DNA of 20,253 nucleotides from positions 1 through 20,253 of the IMG/VR virus record IMGVR_UViG_3300017719_000300. One strand, 5' to 3'. Position numbers and translations under genes: made by a program. The stretch comes from a virus. A model generated the notes under the pieces. It was not told the origin of the DNA and ran no database searches. It saw only the letters and a program-made list of their open reading frames with translations. Of the stretch, positions 1-6,281 are shown piece by piece (position 1 is the first letter of the stretch; every line of letters starts with the position of its first letter).

Positions 1-1221
1 AAGCGTGAGGAGTTTTCACAACAATGCGTAGATTTAGAAGAGAAGGTCGCTATCATTACGGCTCAACAGGAACAGAACGGATTTCAGCTAGACGTAGAAC
101 AAGCAACCTTGCTCTGGGTAGACCTGTGTCACAAGATGAAACAGATAACAGAGAGTCTACAGAAAGTGTTTCCACCAATAGTGGAGGAGCGTTGGAGCGA
201 GAAGACAGGGAAGCAACTGAAGGACAAGGTGACTGAGTTTAACGTAGGCTCTCGTAAGCAAATAGCAGAGCGTCTACAAGGCGTGGGCGTGAAGTTTAAA
301 CAGAAGACAGAGAAGGGTTCTATAATTGTCAATGAGAAAGTCTTAGAAGGTATCGACATACCAGAAGCTAAGATGATCCATGAGTACCTGCTACTACAGA
401 AGCGTACAGCACAAATAGATTCCTGGTTGGGCTTTGTTAAGGACGGTAGGGTTCACGGTAGAGTGATTACCAACGGTGCTGTAACAGGCCGTATGACGCA
501 CCATAGCCCTAACATGGCTCAAGTACCAAGCGTAGGCGCACCGTATGGAACAGAGTGTAGATCGTTCTGGTGTGTGCCAGAGGGTCACAAACTAGTAGGC
601 ATAGATGCCAGTGGCTTAGAACTACGTATGCTCGCACACTACATGCGTGATGATAACTACACCAACGAGATACTTAGTGGTGACATCCACACTGCTAACA
701 TGAAAGCGGCAGGGCTTACTGACCGTAGTCAGGCTAAGACATTCATATACGCCTTCTTGTATGGTGCTGGTGCGGCTAAGATAGGTCAGATAGTAGGCGG
801 TGGCTACAAAGAAGGCCAACAACTAATTGACTCGTTCCTACGCAATACACCAGCGTTAGCTAGGTTACGAGAGCGTGTAGCTAAGTTCTCTGCTGGTGGT
901 ACGCTACCTAGCCTAGACGGCAGACGATTACGTGTCAGAAGCGAACATGCAGCACTTAACACACTGCTACAAGGTGCTGGCGCTGTTGTGATGAAGCAGG
1001 CACTGGTGTTGCTTATACAGCGTCTATCGACATACGACATACCACACAAACTTGTAGCAAATGTACACGATGAATTTCAGATAGAAGTACCAGAGAATTT
1101 TGCCAGTGTTGTAGGCAAAGCGGCAGTAAGAGCCATTAGAGATGCAGGAACGGAACTAAACCTGCGTTGCCCTCTCGATGGTGAATATAAAATAGGAAAT
1201 AACTGGGCAGAAACACATTAA
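1..1221 (+). CDS. DNA polymerase, family A (T7-like), C-terminal part, 5' end cut by window
   Basis: Replicative phage DNA polymerase. The frame is open from base 1, so the 406 residues seen are the C-terminal part (late thumb, fingers and palm). Seen: the NGAVTGR segment at 460-490 region, motif A DASGLELRM at 604-630, the O-helix (motif B) R-x3-K-x3-Y-x3-Y with KTFIYAFLYGAG starting at 736, and motif C VHDEF at 1063-1077. These match the T7 gp5 order and wording closely. The two catalytic Asp residues (604, 1069) are present. The O-helix residue equivalent to E. coli Phe762 is Tyr (748-750). Between the end of the exonuclease/thumb region and the FNVGSRKQI segment (241-267) there is only a short linker, so the T7 thioredoxin-binding insertion appears to be absent. 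An internal TTG at 109 is not the real start. Any exonuclease domain lies outside the window. The identification is very secure. Confidence 0.96.
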   Translation, partial: KREEFSQQCVDLEEKVAIITAQQEQNGFQLDVEQATLLWVDLCHKMKQITESLQKVFPPIVEERWSEKTGKQLKDKVTEFNVGSRKQIAERLQGVGVKFKQKTEKGSIIVNEKVLEGIDIPEAKMIHEYLLLQKRTAQIDSWLGFVKDGRVHGRVITNGAVTGRMTHHSPNMAQVPSVGAPYGTECRSFWCVPEGHKLVGIDASGLELRMLAHYMRDDNYTNEILSGDIHTANMKAAGLTDRSQAKTFIYAFLYGAGAAKIGQIVGGGYKEGQQLIDSFLRNTPALARLRERVAKFSAGGTLPSLDGRRLRVRSEHAALNTLLQGAGAVVMKQALVLLIQRLSTYDIPHKLVANVHDEFQIEVPENFASVVGKAAVRAIRDAGTELNLRCPLDGEYKIGNNWAETH

Positions 1222-1232
1222 TGTGCTATACT
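1204..1232 (+). promoter_or_regulatory. Probable sigma70-type promoter with extended -10
   Basis: TGCTATACT at 1224-1232 is an extended -10 box (TG, one base, then TATACT, five of six to consensus). A -35-like TGGGCA (four of six) lies at 1204-1209 with a 17-bp spacer. The -35 overlaps the last polymerase codons. A transcript would start near 1238-1240, ahead of the ssDNA-binding, exonuclease and downstream genes. The boxes are seen in the sequence; use of the site by host RNA polymerase is inferred. Confidence 0.55.
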
Positions 1233-1237
1233 AATCG

Positions 1238-1255
1238 TAGATCAGTTGTGATCTA
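1238..1255 (+). promoter_or_regulatory. Perfect inverted repeat at the presumed transcript start
   Basis: TAGATCA-GTTG-TGATCTA is a perfect 7-bp inverted repeat with a 4-base loop. It begins six bases after the -10 box, so it would form a hairpin at the extreme 5' end of the mRNA. It could instead be an operator or a stability element. It has no U-run, so it is not a terminator. Both arms contain GATC. Confidence 0.5.
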
Positions 1256-1264
1256 AAACAACCA

Positions 1265-1269
1265 AAAGG
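1265..1269 (+). promoter_or_regulatory. Ribosome binding site for the 1278 gene
   Basis: AAAGG lies 8 bases before the ATG at 1278, which supports that start. It follows the hairpin at 1238-1255 directly, so ribosome access could be affected by that structure. Confidence 0.6.
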
Positions 1270-1277
1270 TAATTATT

Positions 1278-1691
1278 ATGACAGAAGCAAAACCAGTAAC
1301 AATCAATGCAGACATCATGTGGGCAAGCCTGAACGAGCCTAACCGCATGTCTGGTAAGTTCCAAGTAGACCTGACTCAGCTATCTAAAGCGGCTATGGAA
1401 GCTCTTGAGATGATGGGACTCAGTGTACGTAACAAGGACGGACAAGGTGACTTCATCACTGCTAAGTCTAACAATCCTATCCGCGCCTATGACACTGACG
1501 GTAACGAGATCAAAGGTATACTAATTGGCAACGGCTCTAAAGCCAAAGCTGTGATAGGCTACTACGACTGGAAGTCACCCGCTGGTCAAGCTGGCCGTAG
1601 CCCTTCTCTAATGAAGCTAGTAGTCACTGACCTCATTGCCTATAACGGTGGTGCTGAAGTAACTGAAGTGGCTCTGGACGAAGCATTGTGA
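1278..1691 (+). CDS. Probable single-stranded DNA-binding protein (gp2.5-like role)
   Basis: A 137-aa protein that probably coats ssDNA during replication and recombination. It has no signal peptide or membrane segment. The pattern resembles small phage ssDNA-binding proteins: an N-terminal beta-rich part with a GKFQVDL strand (about residues 26-32), then IGNGSKAKAVIGYYDW (about 82-97), a basic/hydrophobic LMKLVVTDLIAY strand (about 111-122), and an acidic, hydrophobic-ended tail (EVTEVALDEAL). An acidic tail is typical of T7 gp2.5 and bacterial SSB, where it recruits polymerase and helicase. The gene sits between DNA polymerase and the 5'-3' exonuclease, a natural place for an SSB. A good Shine-Dalgarno and its own promoter precede it. 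Its stop TGA overlaps the next GTG start. Assignment rests on pattern and context, not on a diagnostic motif. Confidence 0.55.
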   Translation: MTEAKPVTINADIMWASLNEPNRMSGKFQVDLTQLSKAAMEALEMMGLSVRNKDGQGDFITAKSNNPIRAYDTDGNEIKGILIGNGSKAKAVIGYYDWKSPAGQAGRSPSLMKLVVTDLIAYNGGAEVTEVALDEAL

Positions 1692-2380
1692 TTTTAATTG
1701 ATGCAGACATTCTAGTCTATCGCATAGGTTGGTCATGTAACAACGAATCAGAGAAAACTGCCGTCAGCACTATTGACGGCTTTATCTCTGACATCCTGTT
1801 GCAACTCAACGTAGACAAAGAAACAGACTATTATGTTCTGTATCTCACCGGCAAAGGAAACTTCCGCAAGGAATATGCCGTCACTGCTGAGTACAAAGGA
1901 AACCGCAAGGATAAGGAAAAGCCAGTACACATCCAAGCACTGCGCCAACACCTTATCGACAAGTGGGCTGCTGTAGTTACTGAAGGAGAAGAGGCAGACG
2001 ATGCCATAGCTATAGCAGGAACTACACACGGTGATAAAGCCATCATGGTCTCTTTAGACAAGGACTTTGACCAGATTCCAGGTTGGCACTATAACTTTGT
2101 TAAACAACGCAAGTATTATGTTAAGCCAGAGGAAGGCTTACGCTTTTTCTACCGCCAGATACTAATGGGTGACAGAATTGACAACATCATAGGCATCCAC
2201 GGTATTGGCGAGAAGAAGTCAGAGAAGATTCTAAAGGACTGCGTTACTGAGCAGGAACTCTACGACAAGTGTGTAGAGATGTACGAAGGTGACGAAGACA
2301 GAGTGATAGAGAATGGTAGGATGCTCTGGTTGCGTAGGTACGAAGGTGAGATATGGAGCTTCAATGAAACCACGGAATAA
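1688..2380 (+). CDS. 5'-3' exonuclease / flap nuclease (T7 gp6-like, PIN-like fold)
   Basis: A 230-aa nuclease of the FEN/T7 gp6 family, expected to degrade host DNA, remove RNA primers and act in recombination. The metal-binding acidic residues are in place: D5 and D7 at the N-terminus (LIDADIL), the EEADD cluster at 101-105, SLDKDFD at 122-128, and GDRID at 161-165. These are followed by a helix-hairpin-helix (H3TH) element IIGIHGIGEKKSEKIL at 167-182, which binds DNA. The C-terminus (WLRRYEGEIW) is also of the gp6 type. The start is GTG at 1688 in a GTGA overlap with the stop of the upstream gene, which implies translational coupling. No better start is visible. Length and motif order are complete. 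Identification is secure. Confidence 0.92.
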   Translation: MILIDADILVYRIGWSCNNESEKTAVSTIDGFISDILLQLNVDKETDYYVLYLTGKGNFRKEYAVTAEYKGNRKDKEKPVHIQALRQHLIDKWAAVVTEGEEADDAIAIAGTTHGDKAIMVSLDKDFDQIPGWHYNFVKQRKYYVKPEEGLRFFYRQILMGDRIDNIIGIHGIGEKKSEKILKDCVTEQELYDKCVEMYEGDEDRVIENGRMLWLRRYEGEIWSFNETTE

Positions 2381-2741
2381 CGGAAGATGGACAGAAGCAC
2401 GGTTTCGTTCCTTTATCGTTTCTGCACTCCGACAGGCACATGCTAAATGGGGTGTTAAACACGATGTTAAATCAGCGGCTAGGGTAGCCAGAGGGTTGTA
2501 TAAGTGTGCCAAGTGTGGCAAAGGCTCTTCAGCTACCCTACCACCGCTAGAAGGAAAGAAGCGTAGACGTAACAACGCAGCAGTAGACCACATAGATCCA
2601 GTAGTAGACCCAGCAGTAGGCTTTATAGATTGGAACACCTACATAGACAGAATGTTCATCGAAGCTGAAGGGTATCAAGTACTGTGCCACAAGTGTCACA
2701 CTGCTAAGACTAATGCAGAACGCAAGAGGCGAAAGAAATGA
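2364..2741 (+). CDS. HNH endonuclease with a four-cysteine zinc site
   Basis: A 125-aa protein with a treble-clef HNH nuclease domain: a CAKC knuckle at 48-51, VDHIDPV at 74-80 with the catalytic-type D75-H76, a central W90-N91, then LCHKCH at 107-112 followed by AKT. The four Cys fit a structural zinc site. A basic tail (ERKRRKK) would help bind DNA. I chose ATG 2364 because GGAG at 2355-2358 lies 5 bases upstream; a longer frame from ATG 2313 has no such site and would extend 68 bases into the exonuclease gene. With the 2364 start the overlap is still 17 bases. Its place between exonuclease and metabolism genes argues for a phage function (nicking, junction resolution or host DNA breakdown) rather than a selfish homing gene, but this is inference. 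Confidence 0.8.
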   Translation: MKPRNNGRWTEARFRSFIVSALRQAHAKWGVKHDVKSAARVARGLYKCAKCGKGSSATLPPLEGKKRRRNNAAVDHIDPVVDPAVGFIDWNTYIDRMFIEAEGYQVLCHKCHTAKTNAERKRRKK

Positions 2742-3034
2742 ACGGTAAGTGGACTAAAGATAATTTCATAAGCTACGACAACGCGCATCCTGAAATATAC
2801 AGAATGTTTGTAGAATTCACTCTTCAAGTTGCGAAGAAAAGAAAAAGATATTCAGCAAAAAATGTATTTCATAGGATTAGATGGGAAACCACTGTTTCTG
2901 ACACGATGTCTTGCTTTAAAATAGACGATGGCTGGATTAGCCACTATGCTCGAAAGTTTGCTGAAGACTATCCAGAGTATTCTTCCTTCTTTGAGTTTAG
3001 AACACGAGCTTCCAGCTATCACGGAGATCAGTAA
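2738..3034 (+). CDS. Conserved-type small phage protein, function unknown
   Basis: A 98-aa soluble protein I cannot assign. It starts in an ATGA overlap with the HNH gene, with AGAGG 8 bases upstream, and its TAA shares a base with the next ATG (TAATG). It is aromatic- and charge-rich, with no signal peptide or membrane segment: an N-terminal helical part (PEIYRMFVEFTLQVAKK, about 18-34), a central FHRIRWET (44-51), and a C-terminal FKIDDGWISHYARKFAEDYP (60-79). From memory, proteins with the RIRWET...ISHYARKF pattern recur in phages and prophages without known role, so this is probably a small DNA-associated accessory protein. Its location in the replication operon is the only functional clue. 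Confidence 0.8.
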   Translation: MNGKWTKDNFISYDNAHPEIYRMFVEFTLQVAKKRKRYSAKNVFHRIRWETTVSDTMSCFKIDDGWISHYARKFAEDYPEYSSFFEFRTRASSYHGDQ

Positions 3035-3801
3035 TGACTAAGCATCTAGTAATACCAGACACACAGGTAAAGCCAGAGCATTCTATTAAGCACTTACGAT
3101 GGGCTGGTAAGTACGCAGCAGAGAAGAAGCCAGACGTTATCATCCACATTGGCGATCACTGGGATATGCCTAGTCTAAGCAGCTATGACGTAGGTAAGCG
3201 TAGCTTTGAAGGTAGACGCTACACCAAAGACATTGACGCTGGTATAGCAGGCATGGAAGCCTTCCTAGAGCCTATCAGGGCAGAGCAGAACCGCCTGAAG
3301 CGCAACAAGGATAAGCAATGGCGACCACGCATGGTGTTCACTCTAGGCAACCACGAGAACCGTATTGAACGTGCTATAGAGTCTGATCCAAAGATAGACG
3401 GTTTAATCAGCTACAGGGATTTCCAGCTAGAAGAGATGGGCTGGGAAGTTTATCCATTCCTACAACCTGTCATCATTGACGACATAGCCTACTGCCACTA
3501 CTTCACCAGTGGCGTGATGGGTAGACCTGTAAGCAGTGCTAAACTAATGTTGGCTAAGAAGTACATGTCGTGTATAATGGGTCACGTACAAGACAGAGAC
3601 ATTGCCTATGCACGTAAAGCAGACGGTACAAACATCATAGGCTTGTTCTCAGGAATCTACTATCAACACGATGAAGACTACCTAACACCACAAACTAATG
3701 GAAGCTGGTCAGGTATTTGGCTGTTGAACGAAGTAGCTAACGGTGGCTGTGACGAACTCCCAGTCAGCATAAACTATTTACGAGAGAAGTACGGAGACTG
3801 A
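3034..3801 (+). CDS. Calcineurin-like metallophosphoesterase with altered metal motifs
   Basis: A 255-aa protein of the calcineurin-like phosphoesterase superfamily. Seen: motif I as D9-T-Q11 in place of the usual DxH, motif II G40-D41-H42, motif III G105-N106-H107-E108, a His at 155 in a CHYF strand, and the last motif as G183-H184-V-Q186 in place of GHxH. Two metal-ligand histidines are therefore glutamine, while the D, N and remaining H ligands are kept. Phage members of this superfamily may act on nucleic acid ends, nucleotides or phosphoproteins; the substrate here cannot be read from sequence. The start ATG 3034 overlaps the upstream stop, with GGAG at 3023-3026 seven bases before it. 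No signal peptide, so cytoplasmic. Family is secure, substrate unknown. Confidence 0.85.
   Translation: MTKHLVIPDTQVKPEHSIKHLRWAGKYAAEKKPDVIIHIGDHWDMPSLSSYDVGKRSFEGRRYTKDIDAGIAGMEAFLEPIRAEQNRLKRNKDKQWRPRMVFTLGNHENRIERAIESDPKIDGLISYRDFQLEEMGWEVYPFLQPVIIDDIAYCHYFTSGVMGRPVSSAKLMLAKKYMSCIMGHVQDRDIAYARKADGTNIIGLFSGIYYQHDEDYLTPQTNGSWSGIWLLNEVANGGCDELPVSINYLREKYGD
3550..3578 (+). promoter_or_regulatory. Possible internal sigma70-like promoter
   Basis: TTGGCT (four of six) at 3550-3555, a 17-bp spacer, and a perfect TATAAT at 3573-3578 lie inside the phosphoesterase gene. If active it would feed the two tiny ORFs, the DUF3310 gene and the ribonucleotide reductase. Coding constraint could explain the match by chance. 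Confidence 0.25.
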
Positions 3802-3802
3802 A

Positions 3803-3955
3803 ATGGCTCTCACCTATTACGATTTACTAGAGAAGATAGCGATGCTAGACGAGCTAACAATCATAGAGATATTAGACATAGACTCAGAAGATTTAGTAGC
3901 TAAGTTCAGTGACCGCATCAACGATAGACTAGATGAATTAGCAAAGGAATTTTAA
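3803..3955 (+). CDS. Small acidic helical protein, 50 aa, unknown function
   Basis: A 50-codon ORF starting MALTYYDLLEKIAMLDEL and ending DRLDELAKEF. GGAG at 3793-3796 lies 6 bases before the ATG, and only one base separates it from the phosphoesterase stop. It is strongly acidic, leucine/isoleucine rich and predicted almost wholly helical, with no membrane segment. The tight spacing, good ribosome site and clean helical composition argue that it is a real gene. It might be a small binding partner or inhibitor; nothing in the sequence gives the role. Confidence 0.65.
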   Translation: MALTYYDLLEKIAMLDELTIIEILDIDSEDLVAKFSDRINDRLDELAKEF

Positions 3956-3956
3956 T

Positions 3957-4016
3957 ATGACTGAACTAAAATCAACAGGGCTATTAAAAAGATACCAAGG
4001 CGAGGATAAAGCATGA
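3957..4016 (+). CDS. Possible 19-aa micro-ORF linking two genes
   Basis: A 19-codon ORF (MTELKSTGLLKRYQGEDKA) with AAAGGA at 3943-3948 eight bases before its ATG. Its TGA overlaps the ATG of the DUF3310 gene (ATGA at 4013-4016). It could be a true micro-protein, or simply carry ribosomes across to the next start (translational coupling). It is the only coding content between 3956 and 4012. Confidence 0.4.
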   Translation: MTELKSTGLLKRYQGEDKA

Positions 4017-4354
4017 GACTCAATGACGCAACACCTGGTATGTGGGACAAGGCAACCCAGAAGTACGGAAAAGTAGCAGAGAAAACAGGATTAGAGCCTT
4101 GGGCTACTATGGCAGAGGAAGAAGCAGTAGAAGATGTAGTCAACAACCCTGACCACTACAACACAGGTAGCATAGAGTGTATTGATGCTATACAGGAGTC
4201 CATGTCTTCAGTGGCATTCAAAGGCTACCTCAAGGGCAACTGCATGAAGTACCTGTGGCGTTATGATTACAAAGGAAAGCAGGTGCAGGACTTACAGAAA
4301 GCTGGATGGTACTTAAACAAACTAACAAAGATGGTAACAGAGGAGAACACATAA
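4013..4354 (+). CDS. DUF3310-family protein, putative nucleotide kinase (T7 gp1.7-like)
   Basis: A 113-aa protein with the DUF3310 signature: PDHYNTGSIECIDAI at 46-60, GYLKGNCMKYLWRYDYKG at 71-88 and DLQKAGWYL at 93-101. T7 gp1.7, which has this domain, is a nucleotide kinase that phosphorylates dGMP and dTMP. The same role in dNTP supply fits here, because the very next gene is a ribonucleotide reductase with a TAATG overlap. The N-terminal 40 residues (MRLNDATPGMWDKATQ...) are a variable lead before the domain. The start ATG 4013 has GAGGA 6 bases upstream and overlaps the stop of the 19-codon ORF. Cytoplasmic. Domain call is strong; kinase activity is by analogy. Confidence 0.82.
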   Translation: MRLNDATPGMWDKATQKYGKVAEKTGLEPWATMAEEEAVEDVVNNPDHYNTGSIECIDAIQESMSSVAFKGYLKGNCMKYLWRYDYKGKQVQDLQKAGWYLNKLTKMVTEENT

Positions 4355-6231
4355 TGGATCAGTATCAACAGTTTATACACAAGAGCCGCTACGCACGTTG
4401 GCTACCAGAGGAGAAGCGTAGGGAAACTTGGGCTGAGACAGTAACTCGTTATGTTGGATTCTGGGTTGACCGTGGACAGCTAGATAATAAGACTAGCGAT
4501 AAGATGTGGCATGCTATACATAACCTAGAAGTAATGCCTAGTATGCGTTGTATGATGACAGCGGGTGAAGCACTAAACAAAGACAACGTAGCTGGGTTCA
4601 ACTGTAGCTACCTAGCCATTGACTCACCCCGTAGCTTTGACGAACTGATGTATGTCTTGATGTGTGGTACAGGTGTAGGGTTCAGTGTAGAGCGTAACTT
4701 CATTAACAAGTTGCCTACAATTGCAGAGTCTTTCCACAAGACAGACAGTGTTATTGTTGTTAGTGATAGTAAGATTGGATGGGCATCAGCATTCCGTGAG
4801 TTAATCGCTATGCTGTACGCTGGTAAGATACCTCAGTGGGACATAAGCAGAATACGTCCATCAGGTGCTAGACTAAAAACCTTTGGTGGTAGAGCGTCAG
4901 GGCCAGAGCCATTGATTGATCTGTTTAACTTCTGTGTAGAGGTGTTTCAGAAAGCCAAGGGAAGACAACTAACTAGCATAGAGTGCCATGATGTTGTCTG
5001 TAAGATTGCTGACATTGTAGTAGTCGGTGGTGTGCGTAGATCAGCCCTGATTAGCCTGTCTAACCTGTCAGATCAACGTATGGCTAGAGCCAAGGCTGGT
5101 GACTGGTGGCGCAACGAAGGGCATCGTAGGCTTGCTAACAACAGCGTAGCGTACACAGAGAAGCCTGACTTCGAGTCTTTCCTGTCAGAGATGCAGACAA
5201 TGTACGAGAGCAAGGCTGGTGAGCGTGGTATCTTTAGCCGTGTAGCAGCACAGAAGATTGCAGGACGCAACGGTAGGCGTGACCCTGAGCAGGACTTTGG
5301 GACTAACCCATGCTCTGAGATTATACTACGTAGTAATCAGTTCTGTAACCTGTCAGAGATTGTTGTACGTGAGAACGACACACTAGATACGCTTAAAGAG
5401 AAGGCAGAGATAGCCTCTATCATTGGAACACTACAGGCTACCTTGACTGACTTCCGTTACCTACGTAACTGCTGGAAGCGTAACACTGAGGAAGAGGCAC
5501 TACTGGGCGTTAGTATGACAGGTATTATGGATCACTATCTGTTGAGCAAGGGCGAGTCTAAAGACTTGAGCAAGTGGTTAGAGGAAGTACGAGATGTCTG
5601 TGTGGCAACGAACAAGAAGTGGTCGGAGAAACTTGGTATTAATCAGTCTGCGGCTATTACATGCGTTAAGCCAAGCGGTACTGTTTCTCAGCTTGTTGAC
5701 TCTGCTTCCGGCATACATCCTAGGTTTTCTAAGCATTACATTCGGAGAGTACGTTCGGACAAGAAAGATCCACTTGCAGTCTTCATGGAGTCAAAAGGAT
5801 TCCCAGTAGAGCAGGACGTTATGTCACCCACATCATCTGTGTTTAGCTTCCCTGTGAAAGCACCTAAGAAGTCTGTGACTGTCAGTGAAGTAGGTGCAAT
5901 GCAACAGCTAGAACTTTGGAAAGCATACCAGAACCATTGGTGCGAACATAAACCAAGTATCACAGTTTATTATACAGACAGTGAATTCTTGCAGATAGCG
6001 CAATGGATATGGGATAACTTTGATCTGTGTAGTGGTATTAGTTTGTTGCCGTATAGCGATCATGTATATCAGCAAGCTCCGTATGAAGAGATTGATGAAG
6101 CCAAGTACAAAGAGTTACTATCTACTGTACCTGATGTGAACTGGGAAGGGCTGGGTGAGTTTGAAGAAGAAGACAACACCACAGGTAGCCAGGAATTAGC
6201 ATGTGTAGGAGGTGCGTGTGAGATAGTGTAG
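4354..6231 (+). CDS. nrdJ: Adenosylcobalamin-dependent (class II) ribonucleotide reductase, monomeric type
   Basis: A 625-aa enzyme that reduces ribonucleotides to deoxyribonucleotides with a B12 cofactor, so it needs no oxygen and no small subunit. Seen: an N-terminal region typical of the Lactobacillus leichmannii-type triphosphate reductase (FIHKSRYARWLPEEKRRETW, 7-26); Cys84 in GFNCSY and Cys331 in NQFCNLSE as the substrate-reducing pair; the active-site N318-P-C320-S-E322 (C320 the thiyl radical residue); KPSGTVSQLVDSASGIHPRF at 439-458 as the phosphate-binding loop region; and a C-terminal C617-x4-C622 that re-reduces the active site. All key residues are intact. It is shorter than the 739-aa L. 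leichmannii enzyme. ATG 4354 is chosen because AGGAG at 4341-4345 lies 8 bases upstream and it overlaps the DUF3310 stop; the frame extends to 4306 without a better site. It ends the plus-strand operon. Confidence 0.93.
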   Translation: MDQYQQFIHKSRYARWLPEEKRRETWAETVTRYVGFWVDRGQLDNKTSDKMWHAIHNLEVMPSMRCMMTAGEALNKDNVAGFNCSYLAIDSPRSFDELMYVLMCGTGVGFSVERNFINKLPTIAESFHKTDSVIVVSDSKIGWASAFRELIAMLYAGKIPQWDISRIRPSGARLKTFGGRASGPEPLIDLFNFCVEVFQKAKGRQLTSIECHDVVCKIADIVVVGGVRRSALISLSNLSDQRMARAKAGDWWRNEGHRRLANNSVAYTEKPDFESFLSEMQTMYESKAGERGIFSRVAAQKIAGRNGRRDPEQDFGTNPCSEIILRSNQFCNLSEIVVRENDTLDTLKEKAEIASIIGTLQATLTDFRYLRNCWKRNTEEEALLGVSMTGIMDHYLLSKGESKDLSKWLEEVRDVCVATNKKWSEKLGINQSAAITCVKPSGTVSQLVDSASGIHPRFSKHYIRRVRSDKKDPLAVFMESKGFPVEQDVMSPTSSVFSFPVKAPKKSVTVSEVGAMQQLELWKAYQNHWCEHKPSITVYYTDSEFLQIAQWIWDNFDLCSGISLLPYSDHVYQQAPYEEIDEAKYKELLSTVPDVNWEGLGEFEEEDNTTGSQELACVGGACEIV

Positions 6232-6243
6232 ATTGTAGGTACT

Positions 6244-6279
6244 AAAAAGCCCTGTGTAGATGACTGCACAGGGCTTTTT
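6244..6279. terminator. Bidirectional intrinsic terminator between converging operons
   Basis: AAAAAGCCCTGTG at 6244-6256 pairs with CACAGGGCTTTTT at 6267-6279 around a 10-base loop. The A-run on one side and T-run on the other make it work on both strands. It lies 12 bases after the reductase stop and 2 bases before the stop of the minus-strand gene at 6282, exactly where two opposing transcripts meet. Confidence 0.9.
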
Positions 6280-6281
6280 TG

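Noticed and set aside
24-236. Plus-strand 70-codon frame at the window start
   Set aside because: It overlaps the DNA polymerase in another frame, and the polymerase frame carries clear family sequence there.
2313-2363. Longer start for the HNH gene at ATG 2313
   Set aside because: No ribosome site lies before it, while GGAG is well placed before ATG 2364. The extra residues match nothing in HNH proteins.
1643-2638. Minus-strand frames (for example 1748-2029, 1831-2061, 2231-2638)
   Set aside because: All are opposite the exonuclease and HNH genes, which have diagnostic motifs. The reverse frames have none.
4306-4353. Longer start for the ribonucleotide reductase at 4306
   Set aside because: It would run 49 bases into the DUF3310 gene. 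ATG 4354 has AGGAG at 8 bases and a TAATG overlap typical of this operon.
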